A stretch of 64,000 nucleotides of DNA from Diploptera punctata. Lineage: Eukaryota > Arthropoda > Insecta > Blattodea > Blaberidae. Of this stretch, positions 42,676 through 52,119 are shown in pieces. Every line of letters starts with the position of its first letter. Positions within the stretch are counted from its first letter, which is position 1. A program made the translations under genes and the position numbers. The stretch is taken from positions 958,501 through 1,022,500 of the forward strand of contig JASPKZ010010277.1 in assembly GCA_030220185.1 (NCBI GenBank), in the 5' to 3' direction. The notes below the pieces were generated by a model, which ran no database searches, was not told the origin of the DNA, and saw only the letters and a list, made by a program, of their open reading frames with translations.

Positions 42676-43189
42676 CAACACAAAAACATGTAGTGAAGTG
42701 ATGTATTCCAGATACCTTTATCGCAAGAAATTTCTGATTCTACATTCGGCCAGGGCTACGTCCATAAGCGGACTAGTGACGCCGATCATTCTCTATATGG
42801 GGAAATCCGAAACATTTCCTCCAGGCACTATTAGTAGTTACTATGCTTGTATCTAGTTCCAATGTTCGCAGGTTCAAACTCGGCCGAGGGCAATGGAATT
42901 TGTAGGGGCGTAAAATTCCCGAACCTTCCTTAAGAAGAGAAGCTAACACCAGCATTTGAAATCATACAGTCATGTATAACAAGTAAAAGAACTGTAAAGC
43001 TAATTTCGAGGCTCCGGGTAATTTTTTCGGTTATTCCACGCCTGGCTTTAAATTATGACACTGACTTGTTAAATAATGAATCAATTGATTTGATGATAAA
43101 ATCCAGTATGTTTAGTGATTAAATAAAATAAAACTGTTAAAGTTGTATACGATTTTATATTTATTTTAATGCAAATTCGTTTGGGATAT
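42676..43189. other. Unassigned interval
   Basis: 42730-42930 is less AT-rich and contains GGTTCAAACTCGGCCG (42872-42887), a B-box-like phrase reminiscent of SINE-3, but the rest of that SINE is not evident. Otherwise nothing recognised. Confidence 0.4.
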
Positions 43190-43640
43190 ACATAATAAAT
43201 TAAACCGATATCAAATGATGTGTGGCACCATAAGAAGAAACCTCCGAAAGACTCGAAGAGAAACTCAGCTCAGGTTTTATAAAATTATGGCTGTTCCTGT
43301 TCTTTTATATGAATCTGAATCTTGGTTAATTACAAAAAAAGATATATCACACATTCAAGCCACTGAAATGAAATTTTTAAGATCCGTAAAAGGATGTACA
43401 CGCATTGATAGATTACACAATGAATCAATAAGAAATGAACTGGAAATATTTTCAATAGTCGATAAACTAGAAGAGCACAAATACCAATGGAAAGAACATT
43501 TAGACAGAATAGTCAATACAAGATTACCCAAAAAGATCAACACCTACAAACCACATGGAAAAAGATCTTTGGGACGGCCAAGGAAACGTTGGACTTGAGA
43601 CCGGAACAGGTCGCATTGACCTAGTCCTGGAAGGGAAGAA
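43190..43640 (+). mobile_element. LINE-B copy with 127-codon open frame
   Basis: 43215-43598 reads MMCGTIRRNLRKTRRETQLR, FYKIMAVPVLLYESESWLIT, TEMKFLRSVKGCTRIDRLHN, YQWKEHLDRIVNTRLPKKIN, KRSLGRPRKRWT. Fully open across the post-RT blocks, then GAAGAAGAAG. It is 5'-truncated without the RT core. Confidence 0.8.
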
Positions 43641-43650
43641 GAAGACAAAT

Positions 43651-43742
43651 CGGTTACAGCCATTTCAATACTTTGTACCTTCTTCAGACGAATATTCGTC
43701 TAAAGAAAGTACAATGTACTGAAACAGCTGTAACGAATTTTT
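43651..43742. repeat. Small palindrome, about 90 bp
   Basis: AAATCGGTTACAGCCATTTC at the left is the approximate reverse complement of the right end, centred on GACGAATATTCGTC. The minus strand has CTGAAGAAGG and TTGAAATGGC, faintly like a hammerhead-bearing PLE end; that reading is weak. Confidence 0.55.
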
Positions 43743-43929
43743 ATTAAAATAAATATGAAAATTATGTAAAACTATAACATTTTTATTATATTTAATCTAT
43801 GACTTGTTAAAGACCGTTGTTACATTAAAAAAAATACTATTACCAACAACACCATTGAACAACTATTACTACTATCACTACTACTAGGTCTGTTACTACC
43901 AACTCCAACATCATCACTACTTATGCTAT
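43743..43929. other. Unassigned spacer
   Basis: Short CTA/ACT-rich stretch near 43860-43900. Nothing recognised. Confidence 0.4.
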
Positions 43930-44204
43930 TCTTCTTCTTCTTCTTCTTTCAGTGACGTTGCGGTCTTTGTATCAGTGGCTGTCTTAACAGTTGAAGCCCC
44001 TCTCTTTATCCTGTGCCCTTCTTATCCACGTTCGCACATACATATCCTACATATTTTCCTCGATATCCTCCTTTCACTTCTTACTCGGTCTTCCCTTGAA
44101 TTTCTACTCCAGGATGTTATATATATATATCATTTAATAAAGAGCTCTCAATTCTCCTTTCTACGTGTCCCAAACACCTTATTCTTGAATTTTTAATTTC
44201 ACCA
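43930..44204 (-). mobile_element. LINE-B-like 3' coding remnant
   Basis: The minus frame reads IKNSRIRCLGHVERRIESSL, LNDIYI, stop, HPGVEIQGKTE, then EVKGGYRG-like sequence and a CTT-rich end. The RCLGHVER and basic tail order fits the group. Confidence 0.6.
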
Positions 44205-44206
44205 TT

Positions 44207-44515
44207 TATATAATAGTGAGCTACATGATAAAAAATAAAAATAGTTAAGTCTCGTAGACTGCGATGGACAGGACATATGGCACATATGGGGGATGAAATA
44301 TGTGAATGGAAGCTTCTTGTAGGAAAACCAGAGGGAAAAAAACCCAGTTGACAGATCAAGAATGAGGTGGAAGAATGACATTATCCTTGATTTGAGGGAA
44401 GTAGATTATACAGGAGATGATTGGAAAGCATTAGCTCAGGATAGGAATGTATGGTGAGCTTAAGTCCGCGCGGCCATGAACCTAAGATAGAGCCAGTGAG
44501 TTAGTTAGTTATCTG
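44207..44515 (+). mobile_element. LINE-A copy A6
   Basis: GTGAGCTACATGATAAAAAA, GACTGCGATGGACAGGACAT, AAACCAGAGGGAAAAAAACC and the end CATGAACCTAAGATAGAGCC follow the LINE-A order with indels. It ends in (GTTA)n near 44500. 5'-truncated at the HGLYRK block. Confidence 0.75.
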
Positions 44516-44605
44516 TGGGTTACCATATTGTACGAGTAAGTTATTGTTCTAACTCCCATTCACAATTTTCCATAATTGGATTGTATATTCTACACTCAAT
44601 ATTAC

Positions 44606-45300
44606 TTACTTACTTACTCACTGGCACTATCGAACCCGTAGGTTCATGGCCGCGCGGACATAAGCTCTCCATACATCCCTATCAAGAGCTAATGCTTTCC
44701 AATCATTCCCTGTATAATCTACTTCCCTCAAATCATAGTTAATGTTGTTCTCCCACCTCATTCTTGGTCTACCAACTGGGCGTTTTCCCTCTGGCTTCCC
44801 TAAAAGAAGCTTCCATGCACGTCTTTCATTCCCCATACGCGCAACATGTCCTGTCCATCGCAGTCTACGAGACTTAACTGTTCTTATTATATCTGGCTTC
44901 CTATAAAGACCATGTAGTTCATTGTTATGTAGTCTTCTCCATTCACCTGTCTGTTCATCTCTCTTTGGTCCAAACATTTTCGTAAGAACTTTATTCTCAA
45001 AAACTCGTAATCTCTTTTCCTCCCTTAAAGTAAGAGTCCATGTTTCGCACCCATATAATATAACTGGTAGAATAATAGTTTTATATATTTTCAGCTTAAC
45101 GTTTTTTGAAAGGAGTTGAGACATCAAGAGTCTCTGCAATGCATAATAGCACGCATTTCCAGAATTGAGCCTATGTTTAATTTCTTTGTGCATCTCATTC
45201 CTATTTGTGATTATTGTTCCTATTTGTGATTATTTGAATTCAGCCACTTCCTCAAAATTTCCCTCATTTGTCATTAGCTGTCCATTTCCACTATATACTG
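44606..45300 (-). mobile_element. LINE-A copy A7, long open frame
   Basis: The minus frame at 44627-45193 (188 codons) is open: IKHRLNSGNACYYALQRLLM, IYKTIILPVILYGCETWTLT, VFENKVLTKMFGPKRDEQTG, ELHGLYRKPDIIRTVKSRRL, WTGHVARMGNERRAWKLLLG, RPVGRPRMRWENNINYDLRE, RDVWRAYVRAAMNLRVR. Upstream the YLG region is disrupted by a small duplication (ATTTGTGATTATTG). The 3' tail is TACT/AGTA-rich. The RT core is absent, so it cannot be autonomous. Confidence 0.85.
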
Positions 45301-45696
45301 AATTTCTCTACACTCAATGTAATTATTTTATTTCATAGAATGTAAAAAATGCGTGCACATCATACATTAAAATGCATCTTCTTTAAAGGAAAACTAAGCT
45401 AATTCTTTCTCTTCCGTATATCTATTCTTCTTTTATCATTCTTTAACAAGGGCCAAGTTTACGATGCATATGTCACAATATGTCTTATTATTATTGTTCA
45501 ATTTTTTTTCATTTCATTCTTAGAGAGATCTTTAGATTTCATGAGAGGTAAAAGTATCCAATAACTTATGTTTCCTTCCTTAAAACTTTCTGATATCTCA
45601 TCAGATAATTTATTATCTGATTTGATATTGAGCCCTAGTACTTATATTTCATCACTTCTTCGAAGTTATGTTGTCCCATCCTTTTTCAATTCTTGT
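45301..45696. other. Unassigned interval
   Basis: AT-rich DNA between two LINE-A copies; no recognised feature. Confidence 0.4.
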
Positions 45697-46545
45697 ACTT
45701 ACTTACTCACTGGCACTATCGAACCCGTAGGTTCATGGCCGCACGGACATAAGCTCTCCATACATCCCTATCCTGAGCTAATGCTTTCCAATCATTCCCT
45801 GTATAATCTACTTTCCTCAAATCATAAATAATGTTATTCTCCCACCTCATTCTTGGTCTACCAACTGGGCGTTTTCCCTCTGGCTTTCCCACAAGAAGCC
45901 TCCACGCTAGTCTTTCATTCCCCATACGTGCAACATGTCCTGCCCATCGCAGTCTACAAGACTTAACTGTTCTTATTATATCTGGCTTCCTATAAAGGCC
46001 ATGTAGTTCATTGTTATGTAGTCTTCTCCATTCACCTGTCTGTTCATCTCTCTTTGGTCCAAAAATGTTCCTAAGTACTTTATTCTCAAATACTTGTAAT
46101 CTCCTTTCCTCTCTTAAAGTAAGAGTCCACGTTTCGCACCCATATAATATAACTGGTAGAATAATAGTTTTATATATTTTCAGTTTACCGTTTTTTGAAA
46201 GGAGTTGGGACATCAAGAGTCTCTGCAATGCATAATAGCACGCATTTCCAGAATTGAGCCTATGTTTAATTTCTTTGTTCATCTCATTCCTATTTGTGAT
46301 TATTGTTCCTAGGTATTTGAATTCAGCCACTTCCTCAAAATTTCCTTCATTTGTCATTAGCTGTCCATTTCCATTTTTTTTTTTTCAATTCTTGTAGCAA
46401 TCGTATATTTAGTTTTCATTGCATTTACTGTTAATTCCACCTCCCTTGGCTTCTTTTTCCACCTGTATGAAGATTTCTTTTAATTCTTGGATTGATCTAC
46501 TAATCAATATCAAATCATCTGCATCTGCGAACTTCTAATACTAAT
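45697..46545 (-). mobile_element. LINE-A copy A8, 213-codon open frame plus RT remnant
   Basis: The frame at 45716-46357 begins MTNEGNFEEVAEFKYLGTII and runs open to AYVRAAMNLRVR. Upstream (46400-46535) the minus strand still reads FADADDLILISRSIQELKE, equivalent to RT motif C with one residue added before the DD. A T-run at 46372-46385 sits in between. Together with A3 this gives the family layout: RT motif B, motif C, YLG block, YGCET block, GHVARMGNE, GRPRMRW, end. Confidence 0.85.
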
Positions 46546-46561
46546 ATTGCTACTATTATTA

Positions 46562-47310
46562 TTTTTCTATTGCGGATGAGCCCATGTAGGACTACGCAAA
46601 GTACTTAGAGGCGTTTCCTTTGAGCCCAAAATTCTTTCATTATTTTGCTATGTGCTTTTTTTCTATCATCTGTCCACGTTGTTCCAGTTTTTTTCTTCGG
46701 TTTGTCCTCTTGGTCAACTTGCCACTTATTCACCTTAATTCTATATCTCTGTTTGGGATATCTTCTTTAGTAATTCCTGTCAATTTTAAGTCTTTTTGAC
46801 TTCATCAATCCACTTCATAGTATCCACTGGAGCTTTACTTCTGTTTTCGTAGAATTCCATTATCTGTTTTGTAAGCCTATTTGAGTTCATTCGTTTAATA
46901 TGGCCATAAAATTTTAACCTTCGTTTTCTAATATCACTATGAATGTCTGTATATATTTTTATTTCCTTTTTACTTCTGAGTCTAAATGCTTCACCTATGA
47001 CTCGTGGACCTAAAACTTTTCTTATAATTTTGCATTCTTTTTTCACTATATTTTCGATATCTTTTTTTCTGTTCAAAATTAATGTTTCTGCTCCATAGAG
47101 GCACTCTGGTTTAATTACAGTGTCATAGTGTCGTAATTTTGTATGTAAAGATATACATTTTTTATTATAAGTGTTGTGAGTAAGCCGAAATGCTGTTTCC
47201 ATTTTTTGGTATCTACTTTATTGGCTTTAGTTTCAATTCCATTTTCCTGAATTATTTCACCAAGATATTTAAATCGTGAAACTCGTTTAATTTTTCCATA
47301 TTTGGTTTCC
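46562..47310 (-). mobile_element. LINE-D copy 1, 3' end
   Basis: Minus frames: RFKYLGEIIQENGIETKANK (47240-47300), IKPECLYGAETLILNRKKDI, GPRVIGEAFRLRSKKEIKIY, KFYGHIKRMNSNRLTKQIME, APVDTMKWIDEVKKT, then NKWQVDQED-like and the end CCTCTAAGTACTTTGCGTAG. The same 3' half occurs on the plus strand at 58525-58982. One 138-codon frame is open (46786-47202). Confidence 0.8.
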
Positions 47311-47311
47311 G

Positions 47312-47312
<1 letters not shown>

Positions 47313-47352
<40 letters not shown>

Positions 47353-47370
47353 CATCATCATCATCATCAT
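47313..47370 (+). repeat. (TTA)n(TCA)n microsatellite
   Basis: About 13 TTA units then six TCA units. Confidence 0.9.
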
Positions 47371-48190
47371 TGAAGAAAAATGTCACAAAATGGGCATACC
47401 AATCCAAAATACACATGTATATTCACTAACTTTTGCAGACGACCAGGTATTAATAGCACACGACCACGATGACATAGACTATATGGCAAAAAAACTAAAA
47501 GAAGGATATGAAAAATGGGGACTTTATATAAATGTTGAGAAAACTAAATATCTGTGTACAGGAGAATAAATGGAAAATATAAATTTCAACAATGGAGAAG
47601 AACTAAAACCTAGTATTGAATGCACTTCTTTAGGAACTCATTTAGACCATTCAGGCGGAGCACAGTGGAAATTAAAAATAGAATCGCACAAACAAAACAG
47701 CCAATAAATGCTTTAAACTCTGTTTGGTGGAGCAAAAATATTACAAAAAATATAAAATTACAAATATATCAAACCATAATTCAGTGCATTTTATCATATA
47801 GTTCAAATTCATACCAGGGAAATGAAAATAATTTTAAGTACAGAAATTGATGTTTTAAGAAGATCATCTGGACAATCTAGAATGGATAGAATACGAAATA
47901 AAGAAATAAGGGAAATTATGGGTGTACAAGAGGAGCCGGACCTCACAGATATTATGGAAAATAAAAGATTGCAGTGGCATGGCCATATCAAAAGGATGCC
48001 AGAACAAAGGTTGCCTAAAATTGTTATGGAATGGATCCCAATGGAAAGGACGAAGAGAGGAAGATCGAAGAAAACTTGGATAGAAGGGGTTCAAGCGGCT
48101 ATGAATATCAGAGGATTGGAGGAAGATCAATGGATGGACAGAGAGGAATGGCATTTGGTTTCCGGAAGACGGCGACAGTTGCCATAATAC
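47371..48190 (+). mobile_element. LINE-C copy with RT motif C
   Basis: The frame from 47371 reads EEKCHKMGIPIQNTHVYSLT, FADDQVLIAHDHDDIDYMAK, GLYINVEKTKYLCTGE and a stop. FADD (47432-47443) is the catalytic RT motif. After a gap, the open frame 47822-48187 gives STEIDVLRRSSGQSRMDRIR, LQWHGHIKRMPEQRLPKIVM, RTKRGRSKKTWIEGVQAAMN. It ends in (TTA)n at 48196-48245. The best LINE-C in the window, broken in the middle. Confidence 0.82.
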
Positions 48191-48193
48191 CGG

Positions 48194-48195
<2 letters not shown>

Positions 48196-48245
<50 letters not shown>
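48196..48245 (+). repeat. (TTA)n, tail of LINE-C
   Basis: About 16 TTA units directly after the LINE-C stop codon and ATACCGGA. Confidence 0.9.
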
Positions 48246-48248
<3 letters not shown>

Positions 48249-48384
48249 CTGCTCTAGTTTCGTTTAGAGACTTGGATGATTGGCATGTTATAAAACTTGT
48301 ATTAATAAATATAATTTAGTTGTATGAACAAATAGATGCATCATAGTAGTGATTTCTCAAGCCAGGCATAGGTGGGTAGATGGT

Positions 48385-49025
48385 GTATTAGTGGAATGCA
48401 GGCTTTCACGGCCGGTAATCATGGTAATAAAAGATTCCGTGCTATGTGGCCGTGGTCTATAACTGGCGTTTCTTCCAGACGTTTCTCCCTCAACTGCGGA
48501 GGGTATCTTCAGTGGCGAGCGCTTCCAGCTATTGTTTCCCTGTCGTAGACTCGACTGCGAATGAACAGCAGAAAGCTGTTATTTATACTAGTGCCAACGT
48601 CACGTGAGTCGCAGCTGTTTGGATCGACGTCATCATACTGGCTTCTGATTGGTTCGGAACTCTCTCCTTGTTATTGGTAGGTTTTTACTTTCTATTGTCT
48701 AATGTGTGATACCAGGCTTTGGCTAGTTTTATTCCTTCATCTTTTCTATTGAAATTTTCCTTGTGTTTATAAATTTCTATGGCCTCTCTGTATAATCTTG
48801 GGAAATAATATGGTGTTGTAGCTAAAATTTGTGTTTCATCGTAGAGAATCTGATGTCCGTTTTCAGTAATCACGTGTTGTGCTACGGCCGATTTTTCTAT
48901 TTGCCCTAGTATGCAGTTTTTTCTATGTTCAGTCAAACGGGTGGCTATGCTTCTTTTTATGGTTCCTATGTAAGATCTTCCACAAGAACACGGAAGCCGG
49001 TATACACCGCAAGTGGTGTGTTATT
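48385..49025 (-). mobile_element. Penelope-like element: GIY-YIG endonuclease end and terminal repeat
   Basis: The minus frame from about 49020 to 48685 reads TCGVYRLPCSCGRSYIG, then TRLTEHRKNCILGQIEKSAV, YYFPRLYREAIEIYKHKENF and a stop. GVY (49000-49008) and YIG (48963-48971), nine residues apart, are the GIY-YIG nuclease core, with the Cys pair and later His that PLE endonucleases carry. The RT domain upstream is absent. Downstream (48385-48684) is the terminal repeat with TTTCACGGCCGG and the hammerhead motif. Confidence 0.85.
48475..48515 (-). ncRNA. Hammerhead ribozyme motif in PLE terminal repeat
   Basis: The minus strand reads CCA, CTGAAGA, stem II CCCTC/GAGGG with loop CGCAGTT, GAAAC, GTC, TGG. 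Every conserved core position (CUGANGA, GAAA, UH at the cleavage site) is present. CCA/TGG forms stem I and C/G plus A/U a loopless stem III. One unpaired A sits at the base of stem II. Known PLE hammerheads have this minimal architecture, so function is plausible. Confidence 0.7.
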
Positions 49026-49436
49026 TAAGGTTGTTCTTTAATATCTGAGAGGGCGTCAGCTTCAGAATTATCTTATTTCAGAATCGAGATTATTTTATAT
49101 CTTGTAAATGAACAACAGATGTGTATCACTTTAACTTATATTCCGAAAAAAAAAATCAAATTCAGATTTTACGTGCTACGAAATCCATCTTCCTGGCAGA
49201 GATTGAATCCGTTAATCTTGGGTGTAGATCATTGGAACAAACACTCAGGATCGGAGGAGTGTTTATTTATACAAATCTTTACATCAAACGTAATCATCTC
49301 GTTATTTGGAGCGTGTTCAAGTTGCTCCGCACTCGTGTGTGAGAGGCGTGAGGTATTGCGACAACAGGCAGGGGACGTGAAGACAGTTGTTGCTAGAATT
49401 TATAGAAATAATTCTGCCATACGCACTGATATGAAT

Positions 49437-49440
<4 letters not shown>
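49026..49440. other. Unassigned interval
   Basis: No RT motif of the PLE was found here, which suggests truncation at about 49025. Overlapping frames at 49119-49442 show no recognised domain. Confidence 0.45.

Positions 49441-49478
<38 letters not shown>
49441..49478 (+). repeat. (TTA)n microsatellite
   Basis: About 12 units. Confidence 0.9.
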
Positions 49479-49602
49479 TGCTTAGACCTTAATTATATAG
49501 TTAATACAGTATTATTATTCTGGAAATGATATATACATATACAGAGATCCGGGTTCAAATCCCGTCCCAGCATTTATTTTTCTTATCATTATATTATACA
49601 TT

Positions 49603-49931
49603 AATCCATAGTAATTCTGCCCGAAGGCAGGTACTTCACTACAATCATAGCTTTTGCATGCTATGCTTGCAGCTTTACTAGGGAATTGTTGGTGTGGTAG
49701 CTTCCCATTGCTTTCCACACCTGTGAAGGATGATGATGATGATGATGATAATGATGATGATGGCCATATGATTTCAGGAACCGTTTGGGTCTTAAAGTTT
49801 TCCTGACATTTGTCTTATAGGTGAGGAAAAACCCTGATAAATACCTCACTCAGAAAAACTGCCCCGACCGGGGATCGAACCCGGGCCGGCTGCGTGACAA
49901 GGCAGCACACTACCAAGAGACCACAGCGGTG

Positions 49932-49933
<2 letters not shown>
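49603..49933 (-). mobile_element. SINE-2a, near full length
   Basis: The minus strand has the head GTGGTCTCTTGGTAGTGTGC, CTGCCTTGTCACGCAGCC, B box GGGTTCGATCCCCGG, GTGAGGTATTTATCAGGG core and the a-type end. The (CATCAT)n stretch at 49728-49760 is longer than in other copies. (TA)n follows at the head. Confidence 0.8.

Positions 49934-49934
<1 letters not shown>

Positions 49935-49978
<44 letters not shown>
49935..49978 (+). repeat. (TA)n microsatellite
   Basis: About 22 TA units between the SINE head and element Z copy 2. Confidence 0.95.
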
Positions 49979-49980
<2 letters not shown>

Positions 49981-49992
49981 GTTGGAAAATAC

Positions 49993-50950
49993 TTTACAAC
50001 ATGTGGCAAGAATTTTTTTCTAAGTTCAAACCATACACCATGCGCATGCGCCAACAGACTCGAAGCGGTTTACGCTTTGAATCACAGGATGCAACCAGCA
50101 TATAAACGATATTTGAACTCGCGTTACCAACCAAAAAGCTAACCTAACACAATTTAAATACTCTAAATTGTGAAAGACCAACCTAAAAGTTAACCTAAAG
50201 CAATTTAAGTACTCTAACTTGTAAAAGACCAACCTAAAAGCTAACCTAATGCAATTTAAGTACTCTAACTTTTGAAAGACCAACCTAAAAGCTAACCTAA
50301 CGTAATTTAAGTACTGTAACTCGTGAAATACCAACCTAAAAGCTAACCTAAAGCAATGTAAGTACTCTAGCGTGTGAAAGACCAACCTAAAAGTTAACCT
50401 AAAGCAATTTAAGTACTCTAACTTGTAAAAGACCAACCTAAAAGCTAACCTAATGCAATTTAAGTACTCTAACTTGTGAAAGACCAACCTAAAAGCTAAC
50501 CTAACGTAATTTAAGTACTGTAACTCGTGAAATACCAACCTAAAAGCTAACCTAAAGCAATGTAAGTACTCTAACGTGTGAAAGACCAACCTAAAAGCTA
50601 ACCTAAAGCAATTTAAGTACTCTAACTTGTGAAAGACCAAACTAAAAGCTAACCTAAAGCAATTTAAGTATTCTAACCTGTGAAGGAATGCTCGTTGATT
50701 TTATTTAGTGTAAGTTAATTAGTACAGACTCTATGTGGGCTGCACTGGAACACGGAATATTCGTTAAATTCAAAATGGATGCCATGCATTCATGTAGTTC
50801 AGTATCGTGAAAAAATATATTCAATCAGTCATTAGAAAACATGTAAACATCTTTGTATATTGTGGGAAATAATTTGGAAAATGTAACCCTATGAATAAAA
50901 TTTGACCGACTTTATGATGTAATTAAAAAGTCATGTCACATGTTTTTAAA
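49993..50950. mobile_element. Element Z, copy 2: TIR element with 51-bp minisatellite
   Basis: Ends TTTACAACATGTGGCAAGA and, reversed, TTTAAAAACATGTGACATGA correspond to the terminal repeats of copy 1. The interior is the minisatellite (50125-50690) followed by CTGCACTGGAACACGGAATA and GGGAAATAATTTGGAAAATG. It has no transposase. Homology with copy 1 on both sides of the minisatellite shows that the array is part of the element. Confidence 0.65.
50125..50690 (+). repeat. 51-bp minisatellite, about 11 units
   Basis: The unit contains ACCAACCTAAAAGCTAACCT then GCAATTTAAGTACTCTAAC and a TTGTGAAAG junction. Alternating variants (TGTGAAAG/CGTGAAAT; GCAATTT/GTAATTT/GCAATGT) recur with a five-unit higher-order pattern: the block at about 50170-50380 is repeated at about 50385-50630. 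Because 51 is divisible by three, a 204-codon minus frame runs through it; that frame is not evidence of a protein. Confidence 0.9.
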
Positions 50951-50954
50951 AGGT

Positions 50955-51179
50955 TAGCCGCATGTAGTATTAGTCGAAAGCGAGGAGATACTATGGTCCA
51001 ACACGCACACTCTATTGAGTAACACTAAGAAATTGTGACTGGAAGTAAACAACATTGAAACAAAATATACGGTCATACATATAAATATATTATAGGCCTA
51101 TAATCGAAATGGATATTTAATGATAATTAAGGGAAATTTTGAAGAAGTGACTGCATTAAAATACCTAGGAACAATACTT
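50955..51179 (+). mobile_element. LINE-A copy A9, 5' part
   Basis: Follows the region after RT motif C: TCCAACACGCACACTCTATT, AAAATATACGGTCATACATA, then GGAAATTTTGAAGAAGTGAC and AAATACCTAGGAACAATACT (the KYLGTIL block). It continues at 51650 after an insertion. Confidence 0.75.
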
Positions 51180-51649
51180 CATCATTATGATCATCATAAT
51201 CGTACATTCACGAATTTAGGTCATTTGTTGATCTGTTTCGGCCTCAAGAGAAACATCATCCAAAAGTCTTTTGAGTGGACGTCCTGGTCTTCTTCTTCCT
51301 GCAGGTTGATATCTTAACATTTGTTTGGGTATCCTGTGATATTCCATTCGATGAACATGTTGCATCCACCTTGACTTATAATCATATAATGGATTGTAAG
51401 GGCAGTGACGTGTATATAACATCTCCTACCCAATTCTCATCCACACCTTCTCGTGGTACAACCCGTTTTCACGAACGAGGCTCTGAGGACCGAGTCACGA
51501 CGGTATAACCGTTCCATTGGGTACTGAGTAATGTCTGTCCAGAGACTAAAAGGTAGCAGCACTAATACTGGAATACTTAGCGTCTGGCCAGTAACCCATC
51601 CAAAGGAACTTAAACTTTACTAGCAAGTCTCAACACGAAGAAATCCAGA
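51180..51649 (-). mobile_element. Chimeric LINE-B insertion with 13-bp target duplication
   Basis: AGGAACAATACTT occurs at 51167-51179 and 51650-51662. Inside, 51180-51388 is a minus-strand LINE-B 3' end: tail ATCATTATGATCATCATAAT, then TACATTCACGAATTTAGGTC and the HVHRM-type block. From about 51389 to 51649 the sequence is unrelated to LINE-B. On the minus strand that part contains TTTGGATGGGTTACTGGCC, resembling the 3' half of 5S rRNA, and CCACGAGAAGG. One target duplication around both parts implies one insertion of a fused template. Confidence 0.7.
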
Positions 51650-51925
51650 AGGAACAATACTTAGAAACAGGAATGAGGTGCACAAAGAAATTAAACATAG
51701 GCTCATTATTATGGAAATGTATACTATATTATATGGATGTGAAATATGGACTCTTAATTTAAGGGAGGAGAAAATCTTACGAGTTTTTGAGAATAAGTTC
51801 TTTGAAAAAAAATTGGAGCACTGAGAGATGAACAGACATGTGAATGGAGAAGACTTCTTAACTCTGAGCTATATGATCTTTATAGGAAATCAAATATAAT
51901 AAGAACAGTTAAGGGAATTTGGCAT
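51650..51925 (+). mobile_element. LINE-A copy A9, 3' part
   Basis: Continues exactly where 51179 left off: GAAACAGGAATGAGGTGCAC (RNRNEVHKE), an internal deletion, YGCEIWTLNLREEK, and LYDLYRKSNIIRTVK, then homology ends at about 51915 before the GHVARM block. Confidence 0.75.
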
Positions 51926-52119
51926 CATGTAAAGGTAGTCATTTAAAACATTTACTTCAAACTAATACAAAGAAATTAAAAAACTTTCACTTCAAATTTA
52001 TAGGAAGAAAATATGCAAAAGAAAATATTTGACTCTATGATTTCTCGTAAGATTTTAATTTATTTGGCAAAAAGTAAACGTAAGTAGAACGTTTTCTTGT
52101 GTACCATTTTTTATATTTC
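51926..52119. other. Unassigned spacer
   Basis: No recognised element. Confidence 0.4.

Noticed and set aside
44922..46235. Plus-strand frames beginning MLCSLLHSPVC at several LINE-A copies
   Set aside because: They recur because LINE-A recurs; they are antisense shadows of the minus-strand LINE protein.
50026..50640. A 204-codon minus frame built of 17-residue repeats
   Set aside because: The unit is a 51-bp minisatellite, so any stop-free phase stays open. The other element Z copy lacks the array, and there is no start context or domain.
50125..50690. Possible CRISPR-like array
   Set aside because: Units are contiguous without spacers and the context is eukaryotic transposon DNA.
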